This document shows positions 43,056 to 51,936 of a DNA stretch of 64,000 bases, in pieces. Each line of letters begins with the position of its first letter. Positions within the stretch are counted from its first letter, which is position 1. The stretch comes from Verrucomicrobiia bacterium (GTDB lineage: Bacteria; Verrucomicrobiota; Verrucomicrobiia; Limisphaerales; UBA1100): assembly GCA_014239365.1 (NCBI GenBank), contig JAAZZB010000053.1, positions 1-64,000 of the forward strand, read 5' to 3'. The position numbers and the translations under genes are program-made. The notes beneath the pieces are model-generated. The model worked only from the letters and a program-made list of their open reading frames with translations, was not told the DNA's origin and made no database searches.

Positions 43056-44320
43056 TAGTCGCGCGTTAGCCCGTTGCCCTCGCCGATCCATTTGTAAGTG
43101 GTCAGCTCCTCCAAGCCCATCGGGCCGCGTGCGCCAATCTTGTCGGTGCTGATGCCGATTTCCGCGCCCATCCCAAATTCGCCGCCATCGGAAAAGCGAG
43201 TTGAGGCGTTCCAGAAAATCGTGGACGAATCGACTTCCTGTTGGAAGCGCCGCGCGTTGGGTTCGTTCTCGGTCACAATGGAATCGGTGTGGCCGGAGCC
43301 GTGGGTGTTGATGTGTGCGATGGCAGCGCCCACGCCATCCACCACGCGCACCGCGCAAATGAGGTCAAGAAATTCTGTGTCCCAATCCGCCGGTGTAGCC
43401 GCGGTGATGCCTTCGCCGAGAATGCCCGCGCCTATTTCATCCACGCGCAATTCCACTCCTTCGGCTCGCAACGCATCCGCCACTTGCGGCAGCACGGTGG
43501 GGGCGATTGCTTGATCGACAAGCAAAGTTTCCATCGCATTGCAAACACCCGTGCGATGGGTTTTGGAATTAACGGTAATGGCGATGGCTTTTTCCGCATC
43601 GGCTTCGGCATCGAGGTACACGCTGCAAATGCCTTTGTAATGTTTGATGACGGGCACTTTTGAACATTCGGCCACCGCGCGGATAAGCCCTTCGCCGCCG
43701 CGCGGGATGCAAAGGTCAACCAGTTCCGTGAGTGACAACAGTTCAGAAATTGCCGCACGGTCAGTTGTGGGCACGACTTGGATGGCGTGTTCGGGAAACG
43801 CATCGCAGATGTTTTGCCCCGCTTCGGTCATTAGCTGCGCGATGATTTGATTGGAGTGAAGCGCCTCTTTGCCGCCACGCAGAATGGTCACGTTGCTTGA
43901 TTTGAAACACAACCCCGCCGCATCGGCTGTCACATTTGGTCGCGATTCGTAAATCATCACCACCACGCCAATCGGCGCGGCGACTTTCTTAAGGTGCAAA
44001 CCGCTCGGTCGGTTGCGTTCGTCGAGGATGCGCCCCACTGGATCTGCTAATGCCGCCACTTCGCGCAGCCCTGTTGCCATTGCGGAAATCCGCGCGTCAT
44101 CGAGCAGTAAGCGGTCCAGCATCGGTTGGGATAAATCCATCGCACGGCCGGTGTCCATGTCCTTCGCGTTGGATTCTTTGATCGCGCCGCGGTTAGCTTC
44201 GATGGCATCGGCCATCGCGAGGAGACAGTCATTTTTTTCTGCCGTGCTTAGTCGCGTCATTAGATGCGCGGCGGCTTTGGCATTTTCCGCAAGCGCGGTC
44301 ATTTGTTCGGTCAAGCTCAT
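43055..44320 (-). CDS. proA: Gamma-glutamyl phosphate reductase
   Basis: 421 residues. Aldehyde-dehydrogenase-fold enzyme: APIGVVVMIYESRPNVTADA, CFKSSNVTILRGGKEA, LCIPRGGEGLI, VIKHYKGICSVYLD and the catalytic Cys in KTHRTGVCNAMETLLV. It makes glutamate semialdehyde for proline. Its partner proB is at 53077-54150, not adjacent. It begins 40 bp after the YkuD gene on the same strand. Confidence 0.97.
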   Translation of the reverse strand: MSLTEQMTALAENAKAAAHLMTRLSTAEKNDCLLAMADAIEANRGAIKESNAKDMDTGRAMDLSQPMLDRLLLDDARISAMATGLREVAALADPVGRILDERNRPSGLHLKKVAAPIGVVVMIYESRPNVTADAAGLCFKSSNVTILRGGKEALHSNQIIAQLMTEAGQNICDAFPEHAIQVVPTTDRAAISELLSLTELVDLCIPRGGEGLIRAVAECSKVPVIKHYKGICSVYLDAEADAEKAIAITVNSKTHRTGVCNAMETLLVDQAIAPTVLPQVADALRAEGVELRVDEIGAGILGEGITAATPADWDTEFLDLICAVRVVDGVGAAIAHINTHGSGHTDSIVTENEPNARRFQQEVDSSTIFWNASTRFSDGGEFGMGAEIGISTDKIGARGPMGLEELTTYKWIGEGNGLTRD

Positions 44321-44360
44321 CGGGAGGGGCAGTGTAGTGCAGGAAGCACTTGTGCAAAAG

Positions 44361-44879
44361 TTAGTTTTTGCTGATAAAAACCAGCGTGCCTTCTGGAGTC
44401 ATATCAAAGAGCGGCAGTAAATCCACTGCCCCCAAGTGGATGCAGCCTTGTGAATTAGGTTTGCCAAGGCGAGATTCATCTCCGATGCCGTGGATGTAAA
44501 TGTATCGATCGTGGCTGTCCACAGTGCCGCCTTGGTTGAGTTCCGGTTCCAACCCGCTGAGCCATAAAATGCGATCGGTGATCAGCGCTTCGGGGTTGCC
44601 TTTGCCGTTGACGCCGATTGCGCGACGACCTTTGAAAATGGTGCCGACAGGTTCGTCCGCGCCAATTTTTTCACACACACAATGCAGGCCGAGGGGGGTT
44701 TGGAATGAATCCATTTCCTGTCCCGTGCCGTGTTTGGAGGTGGAGGCGGTGAAGATTTGTGCGTTGTCACCGTGAAAATGCGTGAGCGTTTGCTCGGCCA
44801 CATTGACGTGCAGGCAATGGTCGGTGAGGGGAATGTTCAGCCGCGCGCAGGCGTCGGTGAAGGCGGCGGGGAGGTTCAT
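44361..44879 (-). CDS. L,D-transpeptidase (YkuD family)
   Basis: 172 residues from ATG 44879. The YkuD catalytic motif is complete: YIYIHGIGDESRLGKPNSQG followed by CIHL, i.e. HG...S.GCIH. It forms 3-3 cross-links in peptidoglycan or attaches proteins to it. No signal peptide or membrane anchor is evident at this start, which is odd for an enzyme acting outside the membrane. It overlaps the single-pass membrane protein gene by 4 nt, and that protein might be its partner. Confidence 0.88.
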   Translation of the reverse strand: MNLPAAFTDACARLNIPLTDHCLHVNVAEQTLTHFHGDNAQIFTASTSKHGTGQEMDSFQTPLGLHCVCEKIGADEPVGTIFKGRRAIGVNGKGNPEALITDRILWLSGLEPELNQGGTVDSHDRYIYIHGIGDESRLGKPNSQGCIHLGAVDLLPLFDMTPEGTLVFISKN

Positions 44880-45292
44880 TGGGTGATGGGCAGAATCTGC
44901 GCGCGCGGGATGAAGCGGCGCGTGCGGTTGCCGTTCACGCCGAGGTGCAAGCCGTCGGTGTCCCAGCGGATTTTGCTCCATTTGGCGGCGGCTTCTTCGG
45001 CGGTGTCGGTCACGTCCAATTCGCCAATGCGTCCGGGCATAAAAAACTGCGGCTGATCCCGCCCGATGTAGACGCGAAGGCGCACGGATTTACCATTCAT
45101 ATGTGGCTCGAGAAACACGTGCGCGCCCAGCGGTGGATCATCGAACACGCCATCGCTCCATTTGAGCGTGAGGCTGTGTTCGAGGGTCACCATTTTTTTG
45201 CGTTCGGTAAGCACGGTGCCGGTGCCGTAGCCAATCATCAGGCATACGAAACCAGTGAGAATCACGTCCGATAGTTTTTTGGGTTTGGCCAT
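44876..45292 (-). CDS. Single-pass membrane protein of unknown function
   Basis: 138 residues. A positively charged N-terminus (MAKPKK) and one membrane helix (about 8-30) are followed by a soluble, beta-rich domain of about 105 residues outside the membrane. No family recognised. Its start overlaps the argA stop (TAATG) and its stop overlaps the YkuD start (ATGA), so it is embedded in this operon. Confidence 0.65.
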   Translation of the reverse strand: MAKPKKLSDVILTGFVCLMIGYGTGTVLTERKKMVTLEHSLTLKWSDGVFDDPPLGAHVFLEPHMNGKSVRLRVYIGRDQPQFFMPGRIGELDVTDTAEEAAAKWSKIRWDTDGLHLGVNGNRTRRFIPRAQILPITQ

Positions 45293-46569
45293 TAGTCGGT
45301 GAGCGCTTTGATGAGCACTTTGGAATTGCGGCCTTGCGCTTTGTATTCCGCTGCACGCGCTTCGGGCAAGTCGCTCGAAAGCCCTTCGCGGTAGCCGGCC
45401 TTGGATTGGAAATAACTAAACGCCCGCGTGGACAACGCAATCAGCGAGGCCAACCCGCGTTCGCGCGCGGTGGTCTCCACAAACTGCACCAGCTTTTGGC
45501 CGATGCCCACGTTGCCGTGCGACGGGCTCACATACAAATGCGCCAACTCGCCCACGTCGCCAAACACCCGCAGCGACACGCACGCGACTGGATTACCATC
45601 AATTTCAAAAATGAAATAAGTGTCCAGCTCCTCCTCGATGGCCGCCTCCGTGCGTTCCAGCAAATGTTGATCGTCCATCGCCTCACGCGTGAGTCGCAGG
45701 ATGCTGCCGGCATCGCGTTTTTGCGCGGGGCGAATTTGGCGATATTCGTTCGCGTAAATCAACGTGCCAATGCCTTCATTGGAAAACACCTCCGCCAGCA
45801 AACCCTCCGTCACCAGTCCGTTAATGAGATGCACGCGCGGAACACCGGCCGCGCAGGCCTCGGCGGCGTGTTGGGCTTTGGAGCGTTGAGGCGCGGGAAT
45901 GCTTTCCGCGTTTTCCGTTAACAACGTTTCGAGTTTGGGGCCGATCATTTGGCGAATGATTTGGCCGTCGGTGCTGAGGCCGTCTTCGGTGGAAATGAAA
46001 AGCAGCTTTGTCGCCTTCAATTCTTTGGCCACCGCGAGCGCCACGGCATCGCTGTTTAATCGAAACGTGTTGCCTTCGCCATCAAATCCCAACGGCGGAA
46101 TGACCGGCGTGATGCCTTGCGCGAGGAGGGATTGCAACAGTTCCGAGTCCACGCGCTCCACTTTGCCGGTGTGCAAATGATCGATGCCATCGAGGATGCC
46201 GAGCGGATGGGCGAGCACCGCGTTGGCGTTGGCGGCGCGAAGGTCGTTGGTGGCAAAGCCCTCAAGAATTTCGTGGGTGAGGCCGTTGGCGGCGGTGAGG
46301 GCGAGCTTGAGCGTGGCATCATCGGTGATGCCCGTGCCGTCAAGATTGGTGGGCGTGGCGGATTGATGCTCAGCGAGTGCGGCAATTTGTTGCGCCGCGC
46401 CGTGCACCAACACCACGCGAATATTGAGCGAACGCAGCACGGCGATGTCCAGCAGAAGGTTGGCGAAATTCACGTGCGTCACCACCGCGCCATCGGCCGC
46501 GATGACAAACGTCTTATCGCGGAAGCGCGGGATGTACTGCAGGATTCCTCTGAGGTCGGTGGGTTTCAC
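45292..46569 (-). CDS. argA: N-acetylglutamate synthase (ArgA type)
   Basis: 425 residues in two domains. An amino-acid-kinase-like domain (about 1-280) has RVVLVHGAAQQIAALAEHQ and NTFRLNSDAVALAVAKEL. A GNAT acetyltransferase domain (about 285-425) has ELAHLYVSPSHGNVGIGQKL for acetyl-CoA. This pair defines the ArgA-type enzyme, which starts arginine synthesis by acetylating glutamate. It lies 45 bp after hisC. Confidence 0.95.
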   Translation of the reverse strand: MKPTDLRGILQYIPRFRDKTFVIAADGAVVTHVNFANLLLDIAVLRSLNIRVVLVHGAAQQIAALAEHQSATPTNLDGTGITDDATLKLALTAANGLTHEILEGFATNDLRAANANAVLAHPLGILDGIDHLHTGKVERVDSELLQSLLAQGITPVIPPLGFDGEGNTFRLNSDAVALAVAKELKATKLLFISTEDGLSTDGQIIRQMIGPKLETLLTENAESIPAPQRSKAQHAAEACAAGVPRVHLINGLVTEGLLAEVFSNEGIGTLIYANEYRQIRPAQKRDAGSILRLTREAMDDQHLLERTEAAIEEELDTYFIFEIDGNPVACVSLRVFGDVGELAHLYVSPSHGNVGIGQKLVQFVETTARERGLASLIALSTRAFSYFQSKAGYREGLSSDLPEARAAEYKAQGRNSKVLIKALTD

Positions 46570-46614
46570 TTTTCCAATATTCGGACGGGACTATCCGGAG
46601 AAAGCGCCGTGCGT

Positions 46615-47691
46615 TCAACGCAAATCTGCCAGCGCGGCAAGGCAACGGCCATTTTCCAGTGGCGTGCCAATGGAAATGCGAATCCAATCCGCCAACCCAT
46701 AACCGCCCATGGCGCGCGTGATGATGCCGCGTTGCTGGAGTTTTTCAAACATCGCCTTCCCGTCGCCAACTTTGGCCAAAATAAAATTGGCGTACGAGGG
46801 CACGGTTTCGATATTCATTTCCGCAAACGCATTTTCAAAAAACTTTAAGCCTTCCGTGTTGTTCTCGCGCGTCGCGCGGACGTGTTCGTCATCCTCCAGC
46901 GCAGCAAGCGCGGCGGCTTGGGCGATGGCGTTGAGGTTGAACGGTTGCCGAATTTTTTCCAGTGCGGCGATAAAGTCCGGATGGCCAATCCCGTAGCCCA
47001 CTCGGAGACCTGCAAGGCCGTGGATTTTTGAAAAGGTCCGCATCAGAATCAGGTTTTGCTTTTCGGAAATCAACGGCAGCAAATCAGGCGCGTCATCGAT
47101 GAATTCAAAATACGCTTCATCCATCACCAGCAACACGTCATCGGGAATGCCATTTACCAGATCCATTACCGCCTCGTTGCTCGCACGCGTGCCGGTGGGG
47201 TTGTTGGGGTTGGCCACAAACACAATGCGCGTTTCCGTTGTGATGGCTTCAGCCATCGCGGCGAGGTCGTGGCCGAAATCTTTCGCGGGAACGCTGATAC
47301 AATCCGCGCCGGCGAGGTGTGCGGCGATGGGATAAATCGCAAAACAATATTGCGACACCACAATGTTGGTGTTCGGCCCCAGTAAAGCGCGCGACACAAA
47401 CTCAATAATTTCGTTCGAGCCATTGCCGAAAATCAGGTTGGCCGGAGTGACGCCCAGCTTTTCGGCTACGCCTTTGCGCAGATAAAACGCATTGCCGTCC
47501 GGATACAAATTCACCCGCGCCGCTGCTTCGCGCATTGCGGTGATGGCTTTGGCCGAAGGGCCGAGTGGGTTTTCGTTGGAGGCGAGCTTGATGAGTTCCG
47601 CTGCGGGCAAACCCAATTCGCGCGCGACTTCCTCCAAAGGACGGCCGCCGTGATAAACCGGCAAGTGTTCAAGCTGCGGATTGAGTTTCAT
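46615..47691 (-). CDS. hisC: Histidinol-phosphate aminotransferase
   Basis: 358 residues, fold-type I PLP enzyme. Features are KLASNENPLGPSAKAITAM, YPDGNAFYLR, FGNGSNEIIEFVSRAL, VFVANPNNPTGT, VMDEAYFEF and the PLP lysine in MRTFSKIHGLAGLRVGYG. It transaminates imidazole-acetol phosphate in histidine synthesis; related aromatic activity is possible. It lies between the DUF2270 gene and argA. Confidence 0.93.
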   Translation of the reverse strand: MKLNPQLEHLPVYHGGRPLEEVARELGLPAAELIKLASNENPLGPSAKAITAMREAAARVNLYPDGNAFYLRKGVAEKLGVTPANLIFGNGSNEIIEFVSRALLGPNTNIVVSQYCFAIYPIAAHLAGADCISVPAKDFGHDLAAMAEAITTETRIVFVANPNNPTGTRASNEAVMDLVNGIPDDVLLVMDEAYFEFIDDAPDLLPLISEKQNLILMRTFSKIHGLAGLRVGYGIGHPDFIAALEKIRQPFNLNAIAQAAALAALEDDEHVRATRENNTEGLKFFENAFAEMNIETVPSYANFILAKVGDGKAMFEKLQQRGIITRAMGGYGLADWIRISIGTPLENGRCLAALADLR

Positions 47692-47704
47692 CCTGTACAG
47701 ATTC

Positions 47705-48430
47705 TTAGCTCATCCAGTTGGTGCGGCTGCTCTTGCCGACCTCAGTGATTTCGCCCGATGAATGTTTGGCAATGTACAGCGTGATGCCAATGACCGACAG
47801 AAATGTGCCGACCATCACCAACGCCACAAACCAACTCGCCAATCCGCCGATGGCCAGTGCGTTGTAGAGTGATTCGAGGTTGGTAATTTTTTCGATGCTT
47901 TGGGGCGGATGAATAAAAATTTTAGTAATCCACGCGGTGAGAATGATGATGGTGATGAAGGCGTAGTTGCGCTTTAGCCGGCGGCCGATGGATTCAAACA
48001 TACTAACTTTGAAGGCAGGCACGAGCAAATCTTCGGCGACGAGCTTGCGCCAGTTACCTTCCAGCTTGGGCTCTTGCCGCATGAGCACGGGGACAATGAA
48101 GTGCGCCTCGAGCATTCGCACCCGCGCGCGGAAGGCGTCGTAAAAGCGATAGCGGCGCGCTTCGATCCACAGCATCATCAACACGATGGCGAGGTTGAAA
48201 AAGAAAATCAAGTGCGGCACTTCTTTGAAGGAAAAGGCCACGGTGAAAATCGTGCAAGTGGAAGTGATGGCCCAGGTAGTGGTGGTGTCCAGCCGTTGTC
48301 GCCAAACCATAATGCGCCCGACTTCGCCGCGATAAAAATGCGACATCGCGGTGATGTAATCCTGACTGAAAGTGGGTTCATCAATGAACGCGTCACTCAC
48401 AGACTGATTGTCCTCATCCAACTCGGGCAT
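47705..48430 (-). CDS. DUF2270 integral membrane protein
   Basis: 241 residues. The region QDYITAMSHFYRGEVGRIMV with the following WRQRLDTTTTWAI is typical of DUF2270. Four likely membrane helices: two near 50-90 and two near 155-225, with LIFFFNLAIVLMMLWIEARR and YAFITIIILTAWITKIFI among them. Function is unknown. It lies 25 bp after recG and 13 bp before hisC. Confidence 0.85.
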   Translation of the reverse strand: MPELDEDNQSVSDAFIDEPTFSQDYITAMSHFYRGEVGRIMVWRQRLDTTTTWAITSTCTIFTVAFSFKEVPHLIFFFNLAIVLMMLWIEARRYRFYDAFRARVRMLEAHFIVPVLMRQEPKLEGNWRKLVAEDLLVPAFKVSMFESIGRRLKRNYAFITIIILTAWITKIFIHPPQSIEKITNLESLYNALAIGGLASWFVALVMVGTFLSVIGITLYIAKHSSGEITEVGKSSRTNWMS

Positions 48431-48455
48431 GGGCGAAGCCTAACACAAAAATGCA

Positions 48456-50435
48456 TCACCGCCCAGCCTCGATCTCGAGCGCGATGTGCCGTGCTAATTC
48501 GATGAGGTCGAGGTCGCGCCGCAAGTCGCCGAACTTGAACGCGGGCAGTCCGCTTTGGTCGTGCCCCACTAATTCGCCGGGGCCGCGCAGTTGGAGATCG
48601 GCCTCGGCGATTTTGAAGCCGTCGTTGGTTTCCGCCAGCACCGTGAGGCGGTCGTTGGCCTCGGCGGATTTGCCGCTCGTGAGCAAAATGCAATGGCTGT
48701 CGTGCGTGCCGCGTCCGATGCGGCCGCGCAATTGATGAAGCTGAGCGAGGCCAAATTGTTCGGCGTTTTCGATGAGCATCAGCGTGGCGTTCGGTACATC
48801 CACGCCCACTTCCACCACCGTGGTGGCGAGCAGCACTTGGGTGCGATTGGCGCGAAAGCCGACCATCACCGCTTCTTTTTCTTCCGGCTTGAGCCGCCCG
48901 TGCAGCACGGCGACGGTGTGCGGGGCGAATGCTTTGGCGAGCTTCTGGGCTTCGGCGTTGACTGCTTTGATGCCGGCGGCGGTGTCCTCATTATCCACCC
49001 GTGGGAAAATCACAAACGCCTGTCGGCCGGCGGCGAGTTCGGTTTTTAAAAATTCTAAAATCTTCGGCCAACGTTCCGGTGTGCGAATGTGGGTGCGCAC
49101 TTCGCCACGTCCGGCGGGCATTTCGTCAATCACGGAGGAGTCGAGATCGCCATACAGCGTGAGGCCGAGCGTGCGCGGGATGGGCGTGGCGGTCATCACG
49201 AGCAGGTGGGGGTAGTGGCCTTTCTTCACGAGACGATCGCGTTGGGTGACGCCGAATTTGTGCTGCTCGTCGATGACGATGAGCCCCACGCGTTCGAGGG
49301 CGAATCCAGTTTGAAACAGCGCGTGCGTGCCAATGACAATGGTCGGCGTGTTGTTTTCAAATAACGGCTCGGCCGCATCCTTGCGCGCGCCGGTGTGCAG
49401 CAGCACGCGAATGCCCAGCGGCTCCAGCCATCGCGTGAAATTGCGATGATGTTGTTCGGCGAGGATTTCCGTGGGCGCCATGAGCAGTCCGTTGTAGCCG
49501 CTCTCCAGCGCGCGCAACAAAGCCAGCGCGGCCACGACGGTTTTGCCGGAGCCGACATCGCCTTGCAACAATCGCCGCATCGGATGTTTTCCGTTGAGGT
49601 CGCCCTCGATTTCCATTTGCACGGTGCGTTGGGCGTCGGTGAGTTGGAACTCGAGCTGTTGCAAAAATGGATTTACAAAACTGCTGTCACCGGCGCACGG
49701 GAGTACTTCGGCTTTGGATTGCATCGTCACGCGGCGGCGGCGGATGGTGGATTGCAATTCCACAAATTCATCCAGCGCCAAACGTCGGCGCGCGGCTTTG
49801 GCTTGGTCGAGGTCATCGGGGAAATGCAGTTTGGCGATGGCCTTGCGCCGCGATGGTAAACCGGCGGCGGTGTAGTTTGGCTCTGGAAATTCGTCGATGT
49901 GTTGTTCCAGCAAGCCGAACATCACACGGCGCAGCCAACGTTGGGGCATTCCTTCGGTGAGCGGATACACGGGCACGATGCGGTTCACGTGCACGGTGGG
50001 GTCGTCATCGCTTTCGATGATTTCGGTTTCCGGATGGTCCAATCCGGGGCGTTTGCCGCCGGTGAGTTTGCCGTACACCAGCACGTCGTCGCCGCGATGA
50101 AAGAGGCGATCCATATAATTACAGTTCCACCAACGACATCGCACGCTGCCCGAATCATCCTCCAGCACAAACTCAAACATCCGCCGACCGCCGCGCAAAT
50201 GGTTGGTGCCGAGCACCATTATTTTCCCGCGCGCAAGGCACGCCTCTTCGGTCGACAGCTCGCGAATGGGCCGAATGTCGCGGCGGTCTTCATAACGCCG
50301 TGGCGGATGCAGCAATAGATCGCCCACGGTGAGGCACTTGAGCCGCGCCAACTGCGCCGCTCGCTCGCCGCCCACGCCGGGCAATTCGGCCAGCGGCCGC
50401 GCCAACGCTGAGTTTTTCGAAGCCTCCTCGCTCAC
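48456..50435 (-). CDS. recG: ATP-dependent DNA helicase RecG
   Basis: 659 residues, slightly short of the usual 680-690. An N-terminal wedge/OB domain (LAELPGVGGERAAQLARLKC, LHPPRRYEDRR) is followed by superfamily-2 motifs: LLQGDVGSGKTVVAALA (motif I), the DEQH box in DEQHKFGVTQR, MTATPIPRTLGLTLYGDLD, and the C-terminal VEVGVDVPNATLMLIENAEQ, GRIGRGTH. It remodels stalled replication forks and Holliday junctions. First gene of the long minus-strand run. Confidence 0.97.
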   Translation of the reverse strand: MSEEASKNSALARPLAELPGVGGERAAQLARLKCLTVGDLLLHPPRRYEDRRDIRPIRELSTEEACLARGKIMVLGTNHLRGGRRMFEFVLEDDSGSVRCRWWNCNYMDRLFHRGDDVLVYGKLTGGKRPGLDHPETEIIESDDDPTVHVNRIVPVYPLTEGMPQRWLRRVMFGLLEQHIDEFPEPNYTAAGLPSRRKAIAKLHFPDDLDQAKAARRRLALDEFVELQSTIRRRRVTMQSKAEVLPCAGDSSFVNPFLQQLEFQLTDAQRTVQMEIEGDLNGKHPMRRLLQGDVGSGKTVVAALALLRALESGYNGLLMAPTEILAEQHHRNFTRWLEPLGIRVLLHTGARKDAAEPLFENNTPTIVIGTHALFQTGFALERVGLIVIDEQHKFGVTQRDRLVKKGHYPHLLVMTATPIPRTLGLTLYGDLDSSVIDEMPAGRGEVRTHIRTPERWPKILEFLKTELAAGRQAFVIFPRVDNEDTAAGIKAVNAEAQKLAKAFAPHTVAVLHGRLKPEEKEAVMVGFRANRTQVLLATTVVEVGVDVPNATLMLIENAEQFGLAQLHQLRGRIGRGTHDSHCILLTSGKSAEANDRLTVLAETNDGFKIAEADLQLRGPGELVGHDQSGLPAFKFGDLRRDLDLIELARHIALEIEAGR

Positions 50436-50521
50436 ACCGCGTTATTAACCGACGAACGCCGCGCGCCCAAGGCGAAGTTTTGCACGTTGCCCCGCGCGGC
50501 GTTCCTCCGCATACTCCGCCC

Positions 50522-51124
50522 GTGGCGCACGAGGCGGATTCAGTGGAGCGTTTGTGGCAGGATTACGCCGGGGTCTTTCGGCAGTTTGACGACTTGACCC
50601 TCGCGCGGTGGATGTCGCAAACGCTCAGTCAATTGCAGGGCCAACTGTGGCGGATGTCGCATCCGCTGGTGGCCTCGTATCGGCTTGCCGCGATGATCGC
50701 GCACGATCGGCAGGTTTGGCATCAACGCCTGGTGACCGTGCCTCCGGATTTTTCTATCACCGAATGTTGCCGTGCGCCACTGTTGCCGATGGTCACGCGC
50801 GATGTTTTGGAAAACGGCTTAATTTGCCTGCACTGCAATGGCACGGCGGTGGAGATTGAAAAAGCCGGTGAACCGTCGGAGTCACTCGCCGCGTGGGCCG
50901 AAGCGTACGCGCCCATTCACGGCGTGGCGCATTGGGATGATGCCCGCCGCGCATCGCATAAAAATTACGATCAAGCCTACGAAGATGCCGCCACCGAAAG
51001 CGAAAAACAACTCGCCCAACTCGGCCTTGAACTGGCGCCGCCGTTGGTGGAATTGTATCCCGCCGTCGTGTGGGAAGATCAGGATGAATGCCTCCAAGTA
51101 CGCCCGGAAGATATCCAGTTATGA
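50522..51124 (+). CDS. Protein of unknown function with possible zinc ribbon
   Basis: About 200 residues from GTG 50522 (an upstream TTG at 50480 also open). The N-terminal half is helical (LWQDYAGVFRQFDDLTLARW, QLWRMSHPLVASYRLAAMIA). The centre has ECC and, 23 residues later, CLHC, a spacing that could bind zinc. The C-terminal half is acidic. I recognise no named family. The stop overlaps the next start by 4 nt. Confidence 0.6.
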   Translation: MAHEADSVERLWQDYAGVFRQFDDLTLARWMSQTLSQLQGQLWRMSHPLVASYRLAAMIAHDRQVWHQRLVTVPPDFSITECCRAPLLPMVTRDVLENGLICLHCNGTAVEIEKAGEPSESLAAWAEAYAPIHGVAHWDDARRASHKNYDQAYEDAATESEKQLAQLGLELAPPLVELYPAVVWEDQDECLQVRPEDIQL

Positions 51125-51936
51125 CCGACCCCAATCCCATCGCCGCAACCGGCAAAAAATCCAAGTGGAAAAAAATTCTTGGAATCGGTTGTCTCAGTGT
51201 AATTGTACTTTTGGTGGCGGGCGTGTTGGCAGCTAATTATTTTTTCAAGCGTGCGGTGGTAGAGCATCTTGAACGCAAAATGGCTGATGCCGGATTCGAT
51301 GGGAAAGTCGGCGAGTTTGATTATAGCATTGCGCGCCGTGAATTGTCGTTGCGCGATTTACGCGCTGTGCCGAGCGCCAGCGTGTTGGCTGATCTCGGGG
51401 AAGTGAGCATCGCCGAGGGCACGATTCAATTTGATCCCGATGGATCCAAAGCCATTGCAGCGGTGGAAATCCGGGGAGTGGAATCCGCAATGGGCTCGGT
51501 GGGCGAGGTGTCCATTCAGCCGGGCAAATTATTTTCCGCCAAAGATGTGGTCCTAAAAAACGCCAAGAAATTTGGTGGCGGTGATTTTTTGAAGATCACA
51601 GAGTTCCGCGTAGAATATGGTTTGAAAGGGGTGGAGTTAGTGAAACTGAAAGTAGCGGAATTGACCGCCATAAAAAACAAAAACGGCCAATGGAATTTAT
51701 TGGTGAAGCCGATTAAGGAGTTGAAGTTTAGAAACAAAAAAATCAAACACATCGGCGAATTCCATCTCGAAGTGGAATCAGTGAAAGTGCTGGATCTGTC
51801 ACAAGAAGGCAGCGCAAAGATCGTGCCGGTGAAAAAAACCATCCGCGTCCGCAACATCAACAGTGCGGCCGATTTTAATTCAAAAATTCTGCCCGAGCTG
51901 CAAGCTTTGCTTAGCGAAGTGAAATCGCAGCCTTAA
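51121..51936 (+). CDS. Membrane-anchored AsmA-like protein of unknown function
   Basis: 271 residues from ATG 51121 overlapping the upstream stop. A Lys-rich N-terminus and one membrane helix (about 20-42) are followed by a beta-strand-rich domain with FDGKVGEFDYSIARRELSLR. This pattern is common at the N-terminus of AsmA/DUF748 proteins of the bridge-like lipid transporter type. The protein is far shorter than AsmA, so the link is tentative. The 3' end overlaps the convergent peptidase gene by 4 bp. Confidence 0.55.
   Translation: MTDPNPIAATGKKSKWKKILGIGCLSVIVLLVAGVLAANYFFKRAVVEHLERKMADAGFDGKVGEFDYSIARRELSLRDLRAVPSASVLADLGEVSIAEGTIQFDPDGSKAIAAVEIRGVESAMGSVGEVSIQPGKLFSAKDVVLKNAKKFGGGDFLKITEFRVEYGLKGVELVKLKVAELTAIKNKNGQWNLLVKPIKELKFRNKKIKHIGEFHLEVESVKVLDLSQEGSAKIVPVKKTIRVRNINSAADFNSKILPELQALLSEVKSQP

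Noticed and set aside
43056..43358. N-terminal extension of the ATP-grasp-like protein
   Set aside because: The extra 101 residues are Arg/His-rich antisense-like sequence overlapping proA; the ATG at 43055 with TAATG coupling is better.
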